Assembly (NCBI GenBank): GCA_964016885.1
Contig: OZ024748.1
Span: forward strand, 32,565,791-32,629,790
Direction: 5' to 3'
DNA from: Eledone cirrhosa
Taxonomy: Eukaryota > Mollusca > Cephalopoda > Octopoda > Eledonidae
DNA: 64,000 nt
A program made the position numbers and the translations under genes. The notes beneath the pieces are model-generated. The model made no database searches, was not told the DNA's origin, and saw only the letters and a program-made list of their open reading frames with translations. This document shows positions 1-15,900 of the stretch, piece after piece. Position 1 is the stretch's first letter. Each line of letters begins with the position of its first letter.

Positions 1-3000
1 TATATACTACATGCTTCTAAAAGTAATATAATACTTCTAAACTGGTTATATATTACACACTGTTAAAAGTAATACTATACTTCTAAACTGGTTATATATT
101 ACACACTGTTAAAAGTAATACTATACTTCTAAACTGGTAATATATTACGCACTGCTAAAAGTAATACTATAGTTCTAAATTAGGTATATATTACACACTG
201 CTAAAAGTAATAGTATATCTCTAAACTGGTTATATATTACACACTATTAAAAGTAATAATATACTTCTAAACTGGTTATATATTACACATTGCTAAAAGT
301 AATACTATACTTCTAAACTGGTTATATATTACACACTACTAAATGTAATAGTATACTTCTAAACTGGTTATATATTACACACTGCTAAAAGTAATACTAT
401 ACTTCTAAACTGGTTATATATTACACACTGCTAAAGGTAATACTATACTTCTAAACTGGTTATATATTACACACTGTTAAAAGTAATACTATACTTCTAA
501 ACTGGTTATATATTACGCACTGCTAAAAGTAATCCTATACTTCTAAACTGAATATATATAACATGCCGCTAAAAGTAATACATTACTTCTAAACTGGTTA
601 TATATTACACACTGATAAAAGTAATACTATTCTTCTAAATTAGGTATATATTACACACTGCTAAAAGTAATACTATACTTCTAAACAGGTTATATATTAC
701 ACACTGCTAAACGTAATACTTTAACTCTAAACTGGTTATATATTACACACTGCTAAAAGAAATACTATACTTCTAAACTGGTTATATATTACACACTGCT
801 AAAAGTAATACTATACCTCGAAACTGGTTATATATTACACACTGCTAAAAGTAATACTATACTTCTATACTGGTTATATATTACATGCTGCTAAAAGTGA
901 TACTATACTTCTAAACTGATTATATACTACATGCTTCTAAAAGTAATACTATAGTTCTAAACTGGTTATATATTACACACTGCTAAAAGTAATACTATAC
1001 TTCTAAACTGGTTATATATTACACACTGCTAAAGGTAATACTATACTTCTAAACTGGTTATATATTACACACTGTTAAAAGTAATACTATACTTCTAAAC
1101 TGGTTATATATTACGCACTACTAAAAGTAATACTATACTTCTAAACTGAATATATATAACATGCCGCTAAAAGTAATACATTACTTCTAAACTGGTTATA
1201 TATTACACACTGATAAAAGTAATACTATTCTTCTAAATTAGGTATATATTACACACTGCTAAAAGTAATACTATACTTCTAAACAGGTTATATATTACAC
1301 ACTGCTAAACGTAATACTTTAACTCTAATCTGGTTATATATTACACACTGCTAAAAGTAATACTATACTTCTAAACTGGTTATATATTACACACTGCTAA
1401 AAGTAATACTATACCTCGAAACTGGTTATATATTACACACTGCTAAAAGTAATACTATACTTCTATACTGGTTATATATTACATGCTGCTAAAAGTGATA
1501 CTATACTTCTAAACTGATTATATACTACATGCTTCTAAAAGTAATACTATAGTTCTAAACTGGTTATAAATACACACTGCTAAAAGTAATACTATACTTC
1601 TAAACTGGTTATATATTACACACTGCTAAAAGTAATACTATACTTCTAAACAGGTTATATATTACACACTGCTAAAAGTAATACTATACTTCTAAACTGG
1701 TTATATATTACACACTTCTAAAAGTAATACTATACTTCCAGACAGGTTATATATTACATACTGCTTAACGTAATACTATACTTCTAAACTGGTTATATAC
1801 TACATGCTGCTAAAAGTAATACTATACTTCTAAACTGGTTATATATTACACCCTGCTAAAAGTAATACTATACTTCTAAACTAGTTATATATTACATGCT
1901 GCTAAAAGTAATACTATACTTCTTAACAGGTTATATATTACACACTGCTAAAAGTAATACTATACTTCTAAACAGGTTATATATTACACACTGCTAAACG
2001 TAATACTTTAACTCTAAACTGGTTATATATTACACACTGCTAAAAGTAATACTATACTTCTAAACTGGTTATATAGTACACACTGCTAAAAGTAATACTA
2101 TACCTCGAAACTGGTTATATATTACACACTGCTAAAAGTAATACTATACTTCTATACTGGTTATATATTACATGCTGCTAAAAGTGATACTATACTTCTA
2201 AACTGATTATATACTACATGCTTCTAAAAGCAATACTATAGTTCTAAACTGGTTATATATACACACTGCTAAAAGTAATACTATACTTCTAAACTGGTTA
2301 TATATTACACACTGCTAAAAGTAATACTATACTTCTAAACAGGTTATATATTACACACTGCTAAAAGTAATACTATACTTCTAAACTGGTTATATATTAC
2401 AAACTTCTAAAAGTAATACTATACTTCCAGACAGGTTATATATTACATACTGCTAAACGTAATACTATACTTCTAAACTGGTTATATACTACATGCTGCT
2501 AAAAGTAATACTATACTTCTAAACTGGTTATATATTACACCCTGCTAAAAGTAATACTATACTTCTAAACTAGTTATATATTACATGCTGCTAAAAGTAA
2601 TACTATACTTCTTAACAGGTTATATATTACACACTGCTAAAAGTAATACTATACTTCTAAACAGGTTATATATTACACACTGCTAAACGTAATACTTTAA
2701 CTCTAAACTGGTTATATATTACACACTGCTAAAAGTAATACTATACTTCTAAACTGGTTATATATTACACACTGCTAAAAGTAATACTATACCTCGAAAC
2801 TGGTTATATATTACACACTGCTAAAAGTAATACTCTACTTCTATACTGGTTATATATTACATGCTGCTAAAAGTGATACTATACTTCTAAACTGATTATA
2901 TACTACATGCTTCTAAAAGTAATACTATAGTTCTAAACTGGTTATATATTACACACTGCTAAAAGTAATACTATACTTCTAAACTGGTTATATATTACAC

Positions 3001-5600
3001 ACTGCTAAAAGTAATTCTATACTTCTAAACTGCTTATATATTACACACTGCTAAAAGTAATACTATACCTCTAAACTGGTTATATATTACACACTGCTAA
3101 AAGTAATACTATACTTCTAAACTGGTTATATATTACACACTGCTAAAGGTAATACTATACTTCTGAACAGGTTATATATTACACACTGTTAAAAGTAATA
3201 CAATACTTCTAAACTGGTTATATATTACGCACTGCTAAAAGTAATACTTTACTTCTAAACTGATTATATATTACATGCCGCTAAAAGTAATACTATACTT
3301 CTAAATTAGTTATATCTTACACACTGCTAAAAGTAATACTATACTTCTAAACAGGTTATATATTACACACTGCTAAAAGTAATACTATACTTCTAAACTG
3401 CTCATATACTACATGCTTCTAAAGGTAAAATAATACTTTTAAAATGGTTATATATTACACACTGCTAAAAGTAATACTATACTTCTAAACTGGTTATATA
3501 TTACACAGTGTTAAAAGTAATACTATACTTCTAAACTGGTTATATATTACGCACTGCTAAAAGTAATACTATAGTTCTAAATTAGGTATATATTACACAC
3601 TGCTAAAAGTAATAGTATATCTCTAAACTGGTTATATATTACACACTTCTAAAAGTAATACTATACTTCTAGACAGGTTATATATTACATACTGCTAAAC
3701 GTAATACTATACTTCTAACTTAGGTATATATTACACACTGCTAAATGTAATATTATACTTCTAAACTGGTTATATATTACACACGTCTAAAAGTAATACT
3801 ATACTTCTAAACTGCTTATATACTACATGCTTCTAAAAGTAATATAATACTTCTAAACTGGTTATATATTACACACTGTTAAAAGTAATAATATACTTCT
3901 AAACTGGTTATATATTACACATTGCTAAAAGTAATACTATACTTCTAAACTGGTTATATATTACACACTGCTAAATGTAATAGTATACTTCTAAACTGGT
4001 TATATATTACACACTGCTAAAAGTAATACTATACTTCTAAACTGGTTATATATTACACACTGCTAAAGGTAATACTATACTTCTAAACTGGTTATATATT
4101 ACACACTGTTAAATGTAATACTATACTTCTAAACTGGTTATATATTACGCACTGCTAAAAGTAATACTATACTTCTAAACTGAATATATATAACATGCCG
4201 CTAAAAGTAATACATTACTTCTAAACTGGTTATATATTACACACTGATAAAAGTAATACTATTCTTCTAAATTAGGTATATATTACACACTGCTAAAAGT
4301 AATACTATACTTCTAAACAGGTTATATATTACACACTGATAAACGTAATACTTTAACTCTAAACTGGTTATATATTACACACTGCTAAAAGTAATACTAT
4401 ACTTCTAAACTGGTTATGTTTTACACACTGCTAAAAGTAATACTAAACCTCGAAACTGGTTATATATTACACACTGCTAAAAGTAATACTATACTTCTAT
4501 ACTGGTTATATATTACATGCTGCTAAAAGTGATACTATACTTCTAAACTGATTATATACTACATGCTTCTAAAAGTAATACTATAGTTCTAAACTGGTTA
4601 TATATTACACACTTCTAAAAGTAATACTATACTTCTAAACTGGTTATATATTACACACTGCTAAAGGTAATACTATACTTCTAAACTGGTTATATATTAC
4701 ACACTGTTAAAAGTAATACTATACTTCTAAACTGGTTATATATTACGCACTGCTAAAAGTAATACTATACTTCTAAACTGAATATATATAACATGCCGCT
4801 AAAAGTAATACATTACTTCTAAACTGGTTATATATTACACACTGATAAAAGTAATACTATTCTTCTAAATTAGGTATATATTACACACTGCTAAAAGTAA
4901 TACTATACTTCTAAACAGGTTATATATTACACACTGCTAAACGTAATACTTTAACTCTAAACTGGTTATATATTACACACTGCGAAAAGTAATACTATAC
5001 TTCTAAACTGGTTATATATTACACACTGCTAAAAGTAATACTATACCTCGAAACTGGTTATATATTACACACTGCTAAAAGTAATACTATACTTCTATAC
5101 TGGTTATATATTACATGCTGCTAAAAGTGATACTATACTTCTAAACTGATTATATACTACATGCTTCTAAAAGTAATACTATAGTTCTAAACTGGTTATA
5201 TATTACACACTGCTAAAAGTAATACTATACTTCTAAACTGGTTATATATTACACACTGCTAAAAGTAATACTATACATCTAAACAGGTTATATATTACAC
5301 ACTGCTAAAAGTAATACTATACTTCTAAACTGGTTATATATTACACACTTCTAAAAGTAATACTATACTTCCAGACAGGTTATATATTACATACTGCTAA
5401 ACGTAATACTATACTTCTAAACTGTTATATACTACATGCTGCTAAAAGTAATACTATACTTCTAAACTGGTTATATATTACACCCTGCTAAAAGTAATAC
5501 TATACTTCTAAACTAGTTATATATTACATGCTGCTAAAAGTAATACTATACTTCTTAACAGGTTATATATTACACACTGCTAAAAGTAATACTATACTTA
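1..5600 (+). repeat. Higher-order repeat of about 13 monomers (~598 bp)
   Basis: Rare monomer variants recur at about 13 x 46 bp. The variant containing AACATGCCGCTAAAAGTAAT followed by ACATTACTTC appears near 561, 1158, 4190 and 4793, spacings of 597 and 603 bp. The CCTCGAAACTGG variant appears near 815, 1410, 2103, 2791, 4450 and 5047, so some copies are 15 monomers (~690 bp). The order of neighbouring variants is kept between copies, which is the signature of higher-order amplification and not of independent mutation. Exact copy borders need a dot plot. Confidence 0.8.
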
Positions 5601-6984
5601 TAAACTGGTTATATATTACACACTGCTAAAAGTAACACTATACTTCTAAACTAGTTATATACTACATGCTGCTAAAAGTAATACTATACTTCTAAACTGG
5701 TTATATACTACATGCTGCTAAAAGTAATACTATACTTCTTAACTGGCTATATATTACACACTACTAAAAGTAATACTATACTACTAAACTGGTTATATAT
5801 TACACACCGCTAAAAGTAATATTATACGTCTAAACTGGTTATATATTACATGCTGCTAAAAGTAATACTATACTTCTAGACTGGTGATATATTACATACT
5901 GCTAAAAGTAATACTATACTTCTTAACTGGTTATATATTACAAACTGTTAAAAGTAATACTATACTTCTAAACTGGTTATATATTACAAACTACTAAAAG
6001 TAATACTATACTTCTAAACTGGTTATATATTACACACTGCTAAAAGTAATACTATACCTCTCAACTGGTTATATATTACACACTGCTAAACGTAATACTA
6101 TACATCTAAACTAGTTATATATTACACGCTGGTAAAAGTAATACTATACTTCTTAACAGGTTATATATTACACACTACTAAAAGTAATACTATACTTCTT
6201 AACTGGTTATATATTACACACTACTAAAAGTAATACTATACTTCTAAACTGGTTATATATTACACACTGCTAAAAGTAATACTATACTACTAAACTGGTT
6301 ATATATTACACTCTGTTAAAAGAAATACTATACTTCTAAACTGGTTATATATTACACACTGCTAAAGGTAATACTATACTTCTAAACTGGTTATATATTA
6401 CACTCTGTTAAAAGTAATACTATATTTCTAAACTGGTTATATATTGTACACTGGTAAAAGTAATACTATACTTCTAAATCAGGTATATCTTACACACTGC
6501 TAAAAGCAATACTATACTTCTAAACAGGTTATATATTACACACTGTTAAAAGTAATACTATAACTCTAAACTGGTTATATATTACACACTGCTAAAAGTA
6601 ATACTATACTTCTAAACTGGTTATATATTACATGCTACTAAATGTAATACTATACTTCTAAATTGGTTATATACTACATGCTTCTAAAAGTAATACTATA
6701 CTTCTAAACTGGTTATATATTACACACTGCTAAAAGTAACACTATACTACTAAACTGGTTATATATTACACACTGCTAAAAGTAACACTATACCTCTTAA
6801 CTGGTTATATATTACACACTGCTAAAAGTAATACTATACTTCTATACAGGTTATTTATTACATGCTGCTAAAAGTGATACTATACTTCTAAACTGGTTAT
6901 ATACTACATGCTTCTAAAAGTAATACTATACTTCTAAACTAGTTATATATTACACACTGCTAAAACTAATACTATACTTCTAAA

Positions 6985-9900
6985 CTGGTTATATATTATA
7001 CACTGCTAAAAGTAATACTATACCTCTAAACTGGTTATATATTACACACTGCTAAAAGTAATACTATACTTCTAAACTGGTTATATATTACACACTGCTA
7101 AAGGTAATACTATACTTCTGAACAGGTTATATATTACACACTGTTAAAAGTAATACAATACTTCTAAACTGGTTATATATTACGCACTGCTAAAAGTAAT
7201 ACTTTACTTCTAAACTGATTATATATTACATGCCGCTAAAAGTAATACTATACTACTAAACTGGTTATATATTGCACACTGGTAAAAGTAATACTATACT
7301 TCTAAATTAGTTATATCTTACACACTGCTAAAAGTAATACTATACTTCTAAACAGGTTATATATTACACACTGCTAAAAGTAATACTATACTTCTAAACT
7401 GCTCATATACTACATGCTTCTAAAGGTAAAATAATACTTCTAAACTGGTTATATATTACACACTGCTAAAAGTAATACTATACTTCTAAACTGGTTATAT
7501 ATTACACACTGCTAAACGTAATACTATACCTCTAAACTGGTTATATATTACAGACTGCTAAAAGTAATACTATACTTCTAAACTGGTTATATATTACACA
7601 ATGCTAAAAGTAATACTATACCTCTAAACTGGTTATATATTACACACTGCTAAAAGTAATACTATACTTCTATACAGGTTATTTATTACACACTACTAAA
7701 TGTAATACTATACTTCTAAATAGGTTATATACTACATGCTTCTAAAAGTAATACTATATTTCTAAACTGGTTATATATTACACACTGCTAAAAGTAACAC
7801 TATACCTCTAATCTGGTTGTATATTACAAGCTGCTAAAAGTAATACTATACTTCTAAACTGGTTATGTATTACACACTGCTAAAAGTAATACTATACTTC
7901 TAAACTAGTTATATATTACACACTGCTAAAACTAATACTATACTCATAAACTGGTTATATATTACACAGTGCTAAAAGTAATTCTATACCTCTAAACTGG
8001 TTATATAAAACATGCTGCTAAATGTAATACTATACCTCTAAACTGGTTATATATTACACACTGCTAAAAGTAATACTATACCTCTAAACTAGTTATATAT
8101 TACACACTGCTAAAAGAAATACTATACCTCTAAACTGGTTATATATTACATGCTGCTAAAAGTAATACTACACTTCTAAACTGGTTATATATTACACACT
8201 GCTAAAAGTAACACTATACCTCTAATCTGGTTGTATATTACAAGCTGCTAAAAGTAATATTATACTTCTAAACTGGTTATATATTACACATTTCTAAATG
8301 TAATACTATACTTCTAGACAGGTTATATATTACATACTGCTAAAAGTAATACTATACTTCTAAACTGGTTATATACTACATGCTGCTAAAAGTAATACTA
8401 TACTTCTAAACTGGGTATATATTACACACTGCTAAAAGTAATACTATACTTCTAAACTAGTTATATATTACACGCTGCTAAAAGTAATACTATACTTCTT
8501 AACTGGTTATATATTACACACTACTAAAAGTAATACTATACTTCTAAATTGGTTATATATTACACACTGCAAAACGTAATACTATACTTCTAAACTGGTT
8601 ATATACTACATGCTGCTAAAAGTAATACTATACTTCTAAACTGCTTATATACTACATGCTTCTAAAAGTAATATAATACTTCTAAACTGGTTATATATTA
8701 CACACTGCTAAAAGAAATACTATACTTCTAAACTGGTTATATATTACACACTGCTAAAAGTAATACTATACTTCTAAACTGGTTATATACTACACACTGC
8801 TAAAAGTAATACTATACTTCTTAACTGGTTATATATTACACACTGCTAAAAGTAATACTATACTTCTCAACTGGTTATATATTACACACTGCTAAAAGTA
8901 ATACTATACTTCTAAACAGGTTATATATTACACACTGCTAAAAGTAATACTATACTTCTAAACTAGATATATATTACACACTGCTAAAGTAATACTATAC
9001 CTCTAAACTGGTTATACGTTACATGCTGCTAAAAGTAATACTATACTTCTAAACTGGTTATGTATTACACACTGCTAAAAGTAATACTATACTTCTAAAC
9101 TAGTTATATATTACACACTGCTAAAACTAATACTATACTCATAAACTGGTTATATATTACACAGTGCTAAAAGTAATTCTATACCTCTAAACTGGTTATA
9201 TAAAACATGCTGCTAAATGTAATACTATACCTCTAAACTGGTTATATATTACACACTGCTAAAAGTAATACTATACCTCTAAACTAGTTATATATTACAC
9301 ACTGCTAAAAGAAATACTATACCTCTAAACTGGTTATATATTACATGCTGCTAAAAGTAATACTACACTTCTAAACTGGTTATATATTACACACTGCTAA
9401 AAGTAATTCTATACTTCTAAACTGGTTATATATCACACACTGCTAAACGTAATACTATACTTCTAAACTGGTTATATATTACACACTGCTAAAAGTAATA
9501 CTATACGTCTAAACTGGTTATATATTACACACTGCTAAAGGTAATACTATACTTCTGAACAGGTTATATATTACACACTGTTAAAAGTAATACTATACTT
9601 CTAAACTGGTTATATATTACGCACTGCTAAAAGTAATACTTTACTTCTAAACTGATTATATATTACATGCCGCTAAATGTAATACTATACTACTAAACTG
9701 GTTATATATTGCAAACTGGTAAAAGAAATACTATACTTCTAAATTAGGTATATCTTACACACTACTAAAATTAATACTATACTTCTAAACTGGTTATATA
9801 TTACATACTGCTAAATGTAATACTATACTTCTAAACTGGTTATATAGTACACACTGCTAAATGTAATACTATACTTCTAAACTGGTTATATAGTACACAC

Positions 9901-12900
9901 TGCTAAATGTAATACTATACTTCTAAACTGGTTATATATTACACACAACTAAAAGTAATACTATACTTCTAAACTGGTTATATATTACACACTGCTAAAA
10001 GTAATACTATACCTCTAAACTGGTTATATATTACATGCTGCTAAAAGTAATACTACACTTCTAAACTGGTTATATATTACACACTGCTAATAGTAATACT
10101 ATACTTCTAAACTGGTTATATATTACACACTGCTAAAGGTAATACTATACTTCTAAACTGGTTATATATTACACACTGTTAAAAGTAATACTATACTTCT
10201 AAACTGGTTATATATTACGCACTGCTAAACGTAATACTATAACATTAAACTGGTTATATATTACACACTGCTAAAAGTAATACTATGCTTCTAAACTGGT
10301 TATATATTAGACACTGCTAAAAGTAATTCTATACTTCTAAACTTGTTATATATTACACACTGCTAAAAGTAATACAATACCTCTAAACTGGTTATATATT
10401 ACACACTGCTAAAAGTAATACTATACTTCTATACAGGTTATTTATTACATGCTGCTAAAATTGATACTATACTTCTAAACTGGTTATATATTACACACTG
10501 CTAAAAGTAATTCTATACTTCTAAACTGGTTATATATTATACACTGCTAAAAGTAATACTATACTTCTAAACTGGTTATATATTACACACTGTTAAAGTA
10601 ATACTATACTTCTAAACTGGTTATATATTACAGACTGCTAAAGGTAATACTATACTTCTGAACAGGTTATATGTTACACACTGTTAAAAGTAATACAATA
10701 CTTCTAAACTGGTTATATATTACGCACTGCTAAAAATAATACTTTACTTCTAAACTGCTCATATACTACATGCTTCTAAAAGTAAAATAATACTTCTAAA
10801 CTGGTTATATATTATACACTGCTAAAAGTAATACTATACTTCTAAACTGGTTATATATTACACACTGCTAAAAGTAATACTATACTTCTAAACTGGTTAT
10901 ATATTACGCACTGCTAAACGTAATACTATACCTCTAATCTGGTTATATATTACACACTGCTAAAAGTAATACTATACTTCTAAACTGGTTATATATGACA
11001 CACTGCTAAAAGTAATTCTATACCTCTAAACTGGTTATATATTACACACTGCTAAAAGTAATACTATACCTCTAAACTGGTTATATATTACACACTACTA
11101 AATGTAATACTATACTTATAAATTGGTTATATACTACATGCTTCTAAAAGTAATACTATACTTCTAAACTGGTTATATATTACACACTGCTAAAAATAAC
11201 ACTATACCTCTAAACTGGTTGTATATTACATGCTGCTAAATGTAATACTATACTTCTAAACTGGTTATATATTACACACTGCTAAAAGTAATACTATACT
11301 TCTAAACTGCTTATATACTACATGCTTCTAAAAGTAGAATAATACTTCTAAACTGGTTATATATTACACACTGCTAAAAGTAATACTATACCTCTAAACT
11401 GGTTATATATTACATGCTGCTAAAGGAAATACTATACTTCTAAACTGGTTATATATTACACACTGTTAAAAGTAATACTATACTTCTAAACTGGTTATAT
11501 ACTACACACTGCCAAAAGTAATACTATACTTCTTAACTGGTTATATATTACAAACTGCTAAAAGTAATACTATACTTCTAAACTGGTTATATATTACACA
11601 CTACTAAAAGTAATACTATACTTCTTAACTGGTTATATATTACAAACTGCTAAAAGTAATACTATACTTCTAAACTGGTTATATATTACACACTACTAAA
11701 AGTAATACTATACTTCTAACCTGGTTATATATTACACACTGCTAAAAGTAATACTATACTTCTAAACTGCTTATATACTACATGCTTCTAAAAGTAAAAT
11801 AATACTTCTAAACTGGTTATATATTACACACTGCTAAAAGTAATACTATACTTCTAAACTGGTTATATATTACACACTGCTAAAAGTAATACTATACTTC
11901 TAAACTGGTTATATATTACACACTGCTAAAGGTAATACTATACTTCTTAACTGGTTATATATTACACACTGCTAAAAGTAATACTATACTTCTATACAGG
12001 TTATTTATTACACACTACTAAATGTAATACTATACTTATAAATTGGTTATATACTACATGCTTCTAAAAGTAATACTATACTTCTAAACTGGTTATATAT
12101 TACACACTGCTAAAAATAACACTATACCTCTAAACTGGTTGTATATTACATGCTGCTAAATGTAATACGATACTTCTAAACTGGTTATATATTACACACT
12201 GCTAAAAGTAATACTATACTTCTAAACTGCTTATATACTACATGCTTCTAAAAGTAGAATAATACTTCTAAACTGGTTATATATTACACACTGCTAAAAG
12301 TAATACTATACCTCTAAACTGGTTATATATTACATGCTGCTAAAAGTAATACTACACTTCTAAACTGGTTATATATTACACACTGCTAAAAGTAATACTA
12401 TACTTCTAAACTGGTTATATATTACACACTGCTAAAGGAAATACTATACTTCTAAACTGGTTATATATTACACACTGTTAAAAGTAATACTATACTTCTA
12501 AACTGGTTATATATTACGCACTGCTTAACGTAATACTATAACACTAAACTGGTTATATATTACACACTGCTAAAAGTAATACTATGCTTCTAAACTGGTT
12601 ATATATTACACACTGCTAAAAGTAATACTATACTTCTAAACTGCTTATATACTACATGCTTCTAAAAGTAAAATAATACTTCTAAACTGGTTATATATTA
12701 CACACTGCGAAAAGTAATACTATACTTCTAAACTGGTTATATATTACACACTGCTAAAAGTAATACTATACCTCTAAACTGGTTATATATTACATGCTGC
12801 TAAAAGTAATACTACACTTCTAAACTGTTTATATATTACACTGCTAAAAGTAATACTATACTTCTAAACTGGTTATATATTACACACTGCTAAAGGTAAT

Positions 12901-15900
12901 ACTATACTTCTAAACTGGTTATATATTAAACACTGTTAAAAGTAATACTATACTTCTAAACTGGTTATATATTATACACTGCTAAAAGTAATACTATACC
13001 TCTAAACTGGTTATATATTACACACTGCTAAAAGTAATACTATACTTCTAAACTGGTTATATATTACACACTGCTAAAGGTAATACTATACTTCTGAACA
13101 GGTTATATATTACACACTGTTAAAAGTAATACAATACTTCTAAACTGGTTATATATTACGCACTGCTAAAAGTAATACTTTACTTCTAAACTGATTATAT
13201 ATTACATGCCGCTAAAAGTAATACTATACTACTAAACTGGTTATATATTGCACACTGGTAAAAGTAATACTATACTTCTAAATTAGTTATATCTTACACA
13301 CTGCTAAAAGTAATACTATACTTCTAAACAGGTTATATATTACACACTGCTAAAAGTAATACTATACTTCTAAACTGCTCATATACTACATGCTTCTAAA
13401 GGTAAAATAATACTTCTAAACTGGTTATATATTACACACTGCTAAAAGTAATACTATACTTCTAAACTGGTTATATATTACACACTGCTAAACGTAATAC
13501 TATACCTCTACACTGGTTATATATTACAGACTGCTAAAAGTAATACTATACTTCTAAACTGGTTATATATTACACAATGCTAAAAGTAATACTATACCTC
13601 TAAACTGGTTATATATTACACACTGCTAAAAGTAATACTATACTTCTATACAGGTTATTTATTACACACTACTAAATGTAATACTATACTTCTAAATAGG
13701 TTATATACTACATGCTTCTAAAAGTAATACTATATTTCTAAACTGGTTATATATTACACACTGCTAAAAGTAACACTATACCTCTAATCTGGTTGTATAT
13801 TACAAGCTGCTAAAAGTAATACTATACTTCTAAACTGGTTATGTATTACACACTGCTAAAAGTAATACTATACTTCTAAACTAGTTATATATTACACACT
13901 GCTAAAACTAATACTATACTCATAAACTGGTTATATATTACACAGTGCTAAAAGTAATTCTATACCTCTAAACTGGTTATATAAAACATGCTGCTAAATG
14001 TAATACTATACCTCTAAACTGGTTATATATTACACACTGCTAAAAGTAATACTATACCTCTAAAGTAGTTATATATTACACACTGCTAAAAGAAATACTA
14101 TACCTCTAAACTGGTTATATATTACATGCTGCTAAAAGTAATACTACACTTCTAAACTGGTTATATATTACACACTGCTAAAAGTAACACTATACCTCTA
14201 ATCTGGTTGTATATTACAAGCTGCTAAAAGTAATATTATACTTCTAAACTGGTTATATATTACACATTTCTAAATGTAATACTATACTTCTAGACAGGTT
14301 ATATATTACATACTGCTAAAAGTAATACTATACTTCTAAACTGGTTATATACTACATGCTGCTAAAAGTAATACTATACTTCTAAACTGGGTATATATTA
14401 CACGCTGCTAAAAGTAATACTATACTTCTTAACTGGTTATATATTACACACTACTAAAAGTAATACTATACTTCTAAATTGGTTATATATTACACACTGC
14501 AAAACGTAATACTATACTTCTAAACTGGTTATATACTACATGCTGCTAAAAGTAATACTATACTTCTAAACTGCTTATATACTACATGCTTCTAAAAGTA
14601 ATATAATACTTCTAAACTGGTTATATATTACACACTGCTAAAAGAAATACTATACTTCTAAACTGGTTATATATTACACACTGCTAAAAGTAATACTATA
14701 CTTCTAAACTGGTTATATACTACACACTGCTAAAAGTAATACTATACTTCTTAACTGGTTATATATTACACACTGCTAAAAGTAATACTATACTTCTCAA
14801 CTGGTTATATATTACACACTGCTAAAAGTAATACTATACTTCTAAACAGGTTATATATTACACACTGCTAAAAGTAATACTATACTTCTAAACTAGATAT
14901 ATATTACACACTGCTAAAGTAATACTATACCTCTAAACTGGTTATACGTTACATGCTGCTAAAAGTAATACTATACTTCTAAACTGGTTATGTATTACAC
15001 ACTGCTAAAAGTAATACTATACTTCTAAACTAGTTATATATTACACACTGCTAAAACTAATACTATACTCATAAACTGGTTATATATTACACAGTGCTAA
15101 AAGTAATTCTATACCTCTAAACTGGTTATATAAAACATGCTGCTAAATGTAATACTATACCTCTAAACTGGTTATATATTACACACTGCTAAAAGTAATA
15201 CTATACCTCTAAACTAGTTATATATTACACACTGCTAAAAGAAATACTATACCTCTAAACTGGTTATATATTACATGCTGCTAAAAGTAATACTACACTT
15301 CTAAACTGGTTATATATTACACACTGCTAAAAGTAATTCTATACTTCTAAACTGGTTATATATCACACACTGCTAAACGTAATACTATACTTCTAAACTG
15401 GTTATATATTACACACTGCTAAAAGTAATACTATACGTCTAAACTGGTTATATATTACACACTGCTAAAGGTAATACTATACTTCTGAACAGGTTATATA
15501 TTACACACTGTTAAAAGTAATACTATACTTCTAAACTGGTTATATATTACGCACTGCTAAAAGTAATACTTTACTTCTAAACTGATTATATATTACATGC
15601 CGCTAAATGTAATACTATACTACTAAACTGGTTATATATTGCAAACTGGTAAAAGAAATACTATACTTATCAATTGGTTATATACTACATGCTTCTAAAA
15701 TTAATACTATACTTCTAAACTGGTTATATATTACATACTGCTAAATGTAATACTATACTTCTAAACTGGTTATATAGTACACACTGCTAAATGTAATACT
15801 ATACTTCTAAACTGGTTATATAGTACACACTGCTAAATGTAATACTATACTTCTAAACTGGTTATATATTACACACAACTAAAAGTAATACTATACTTCT

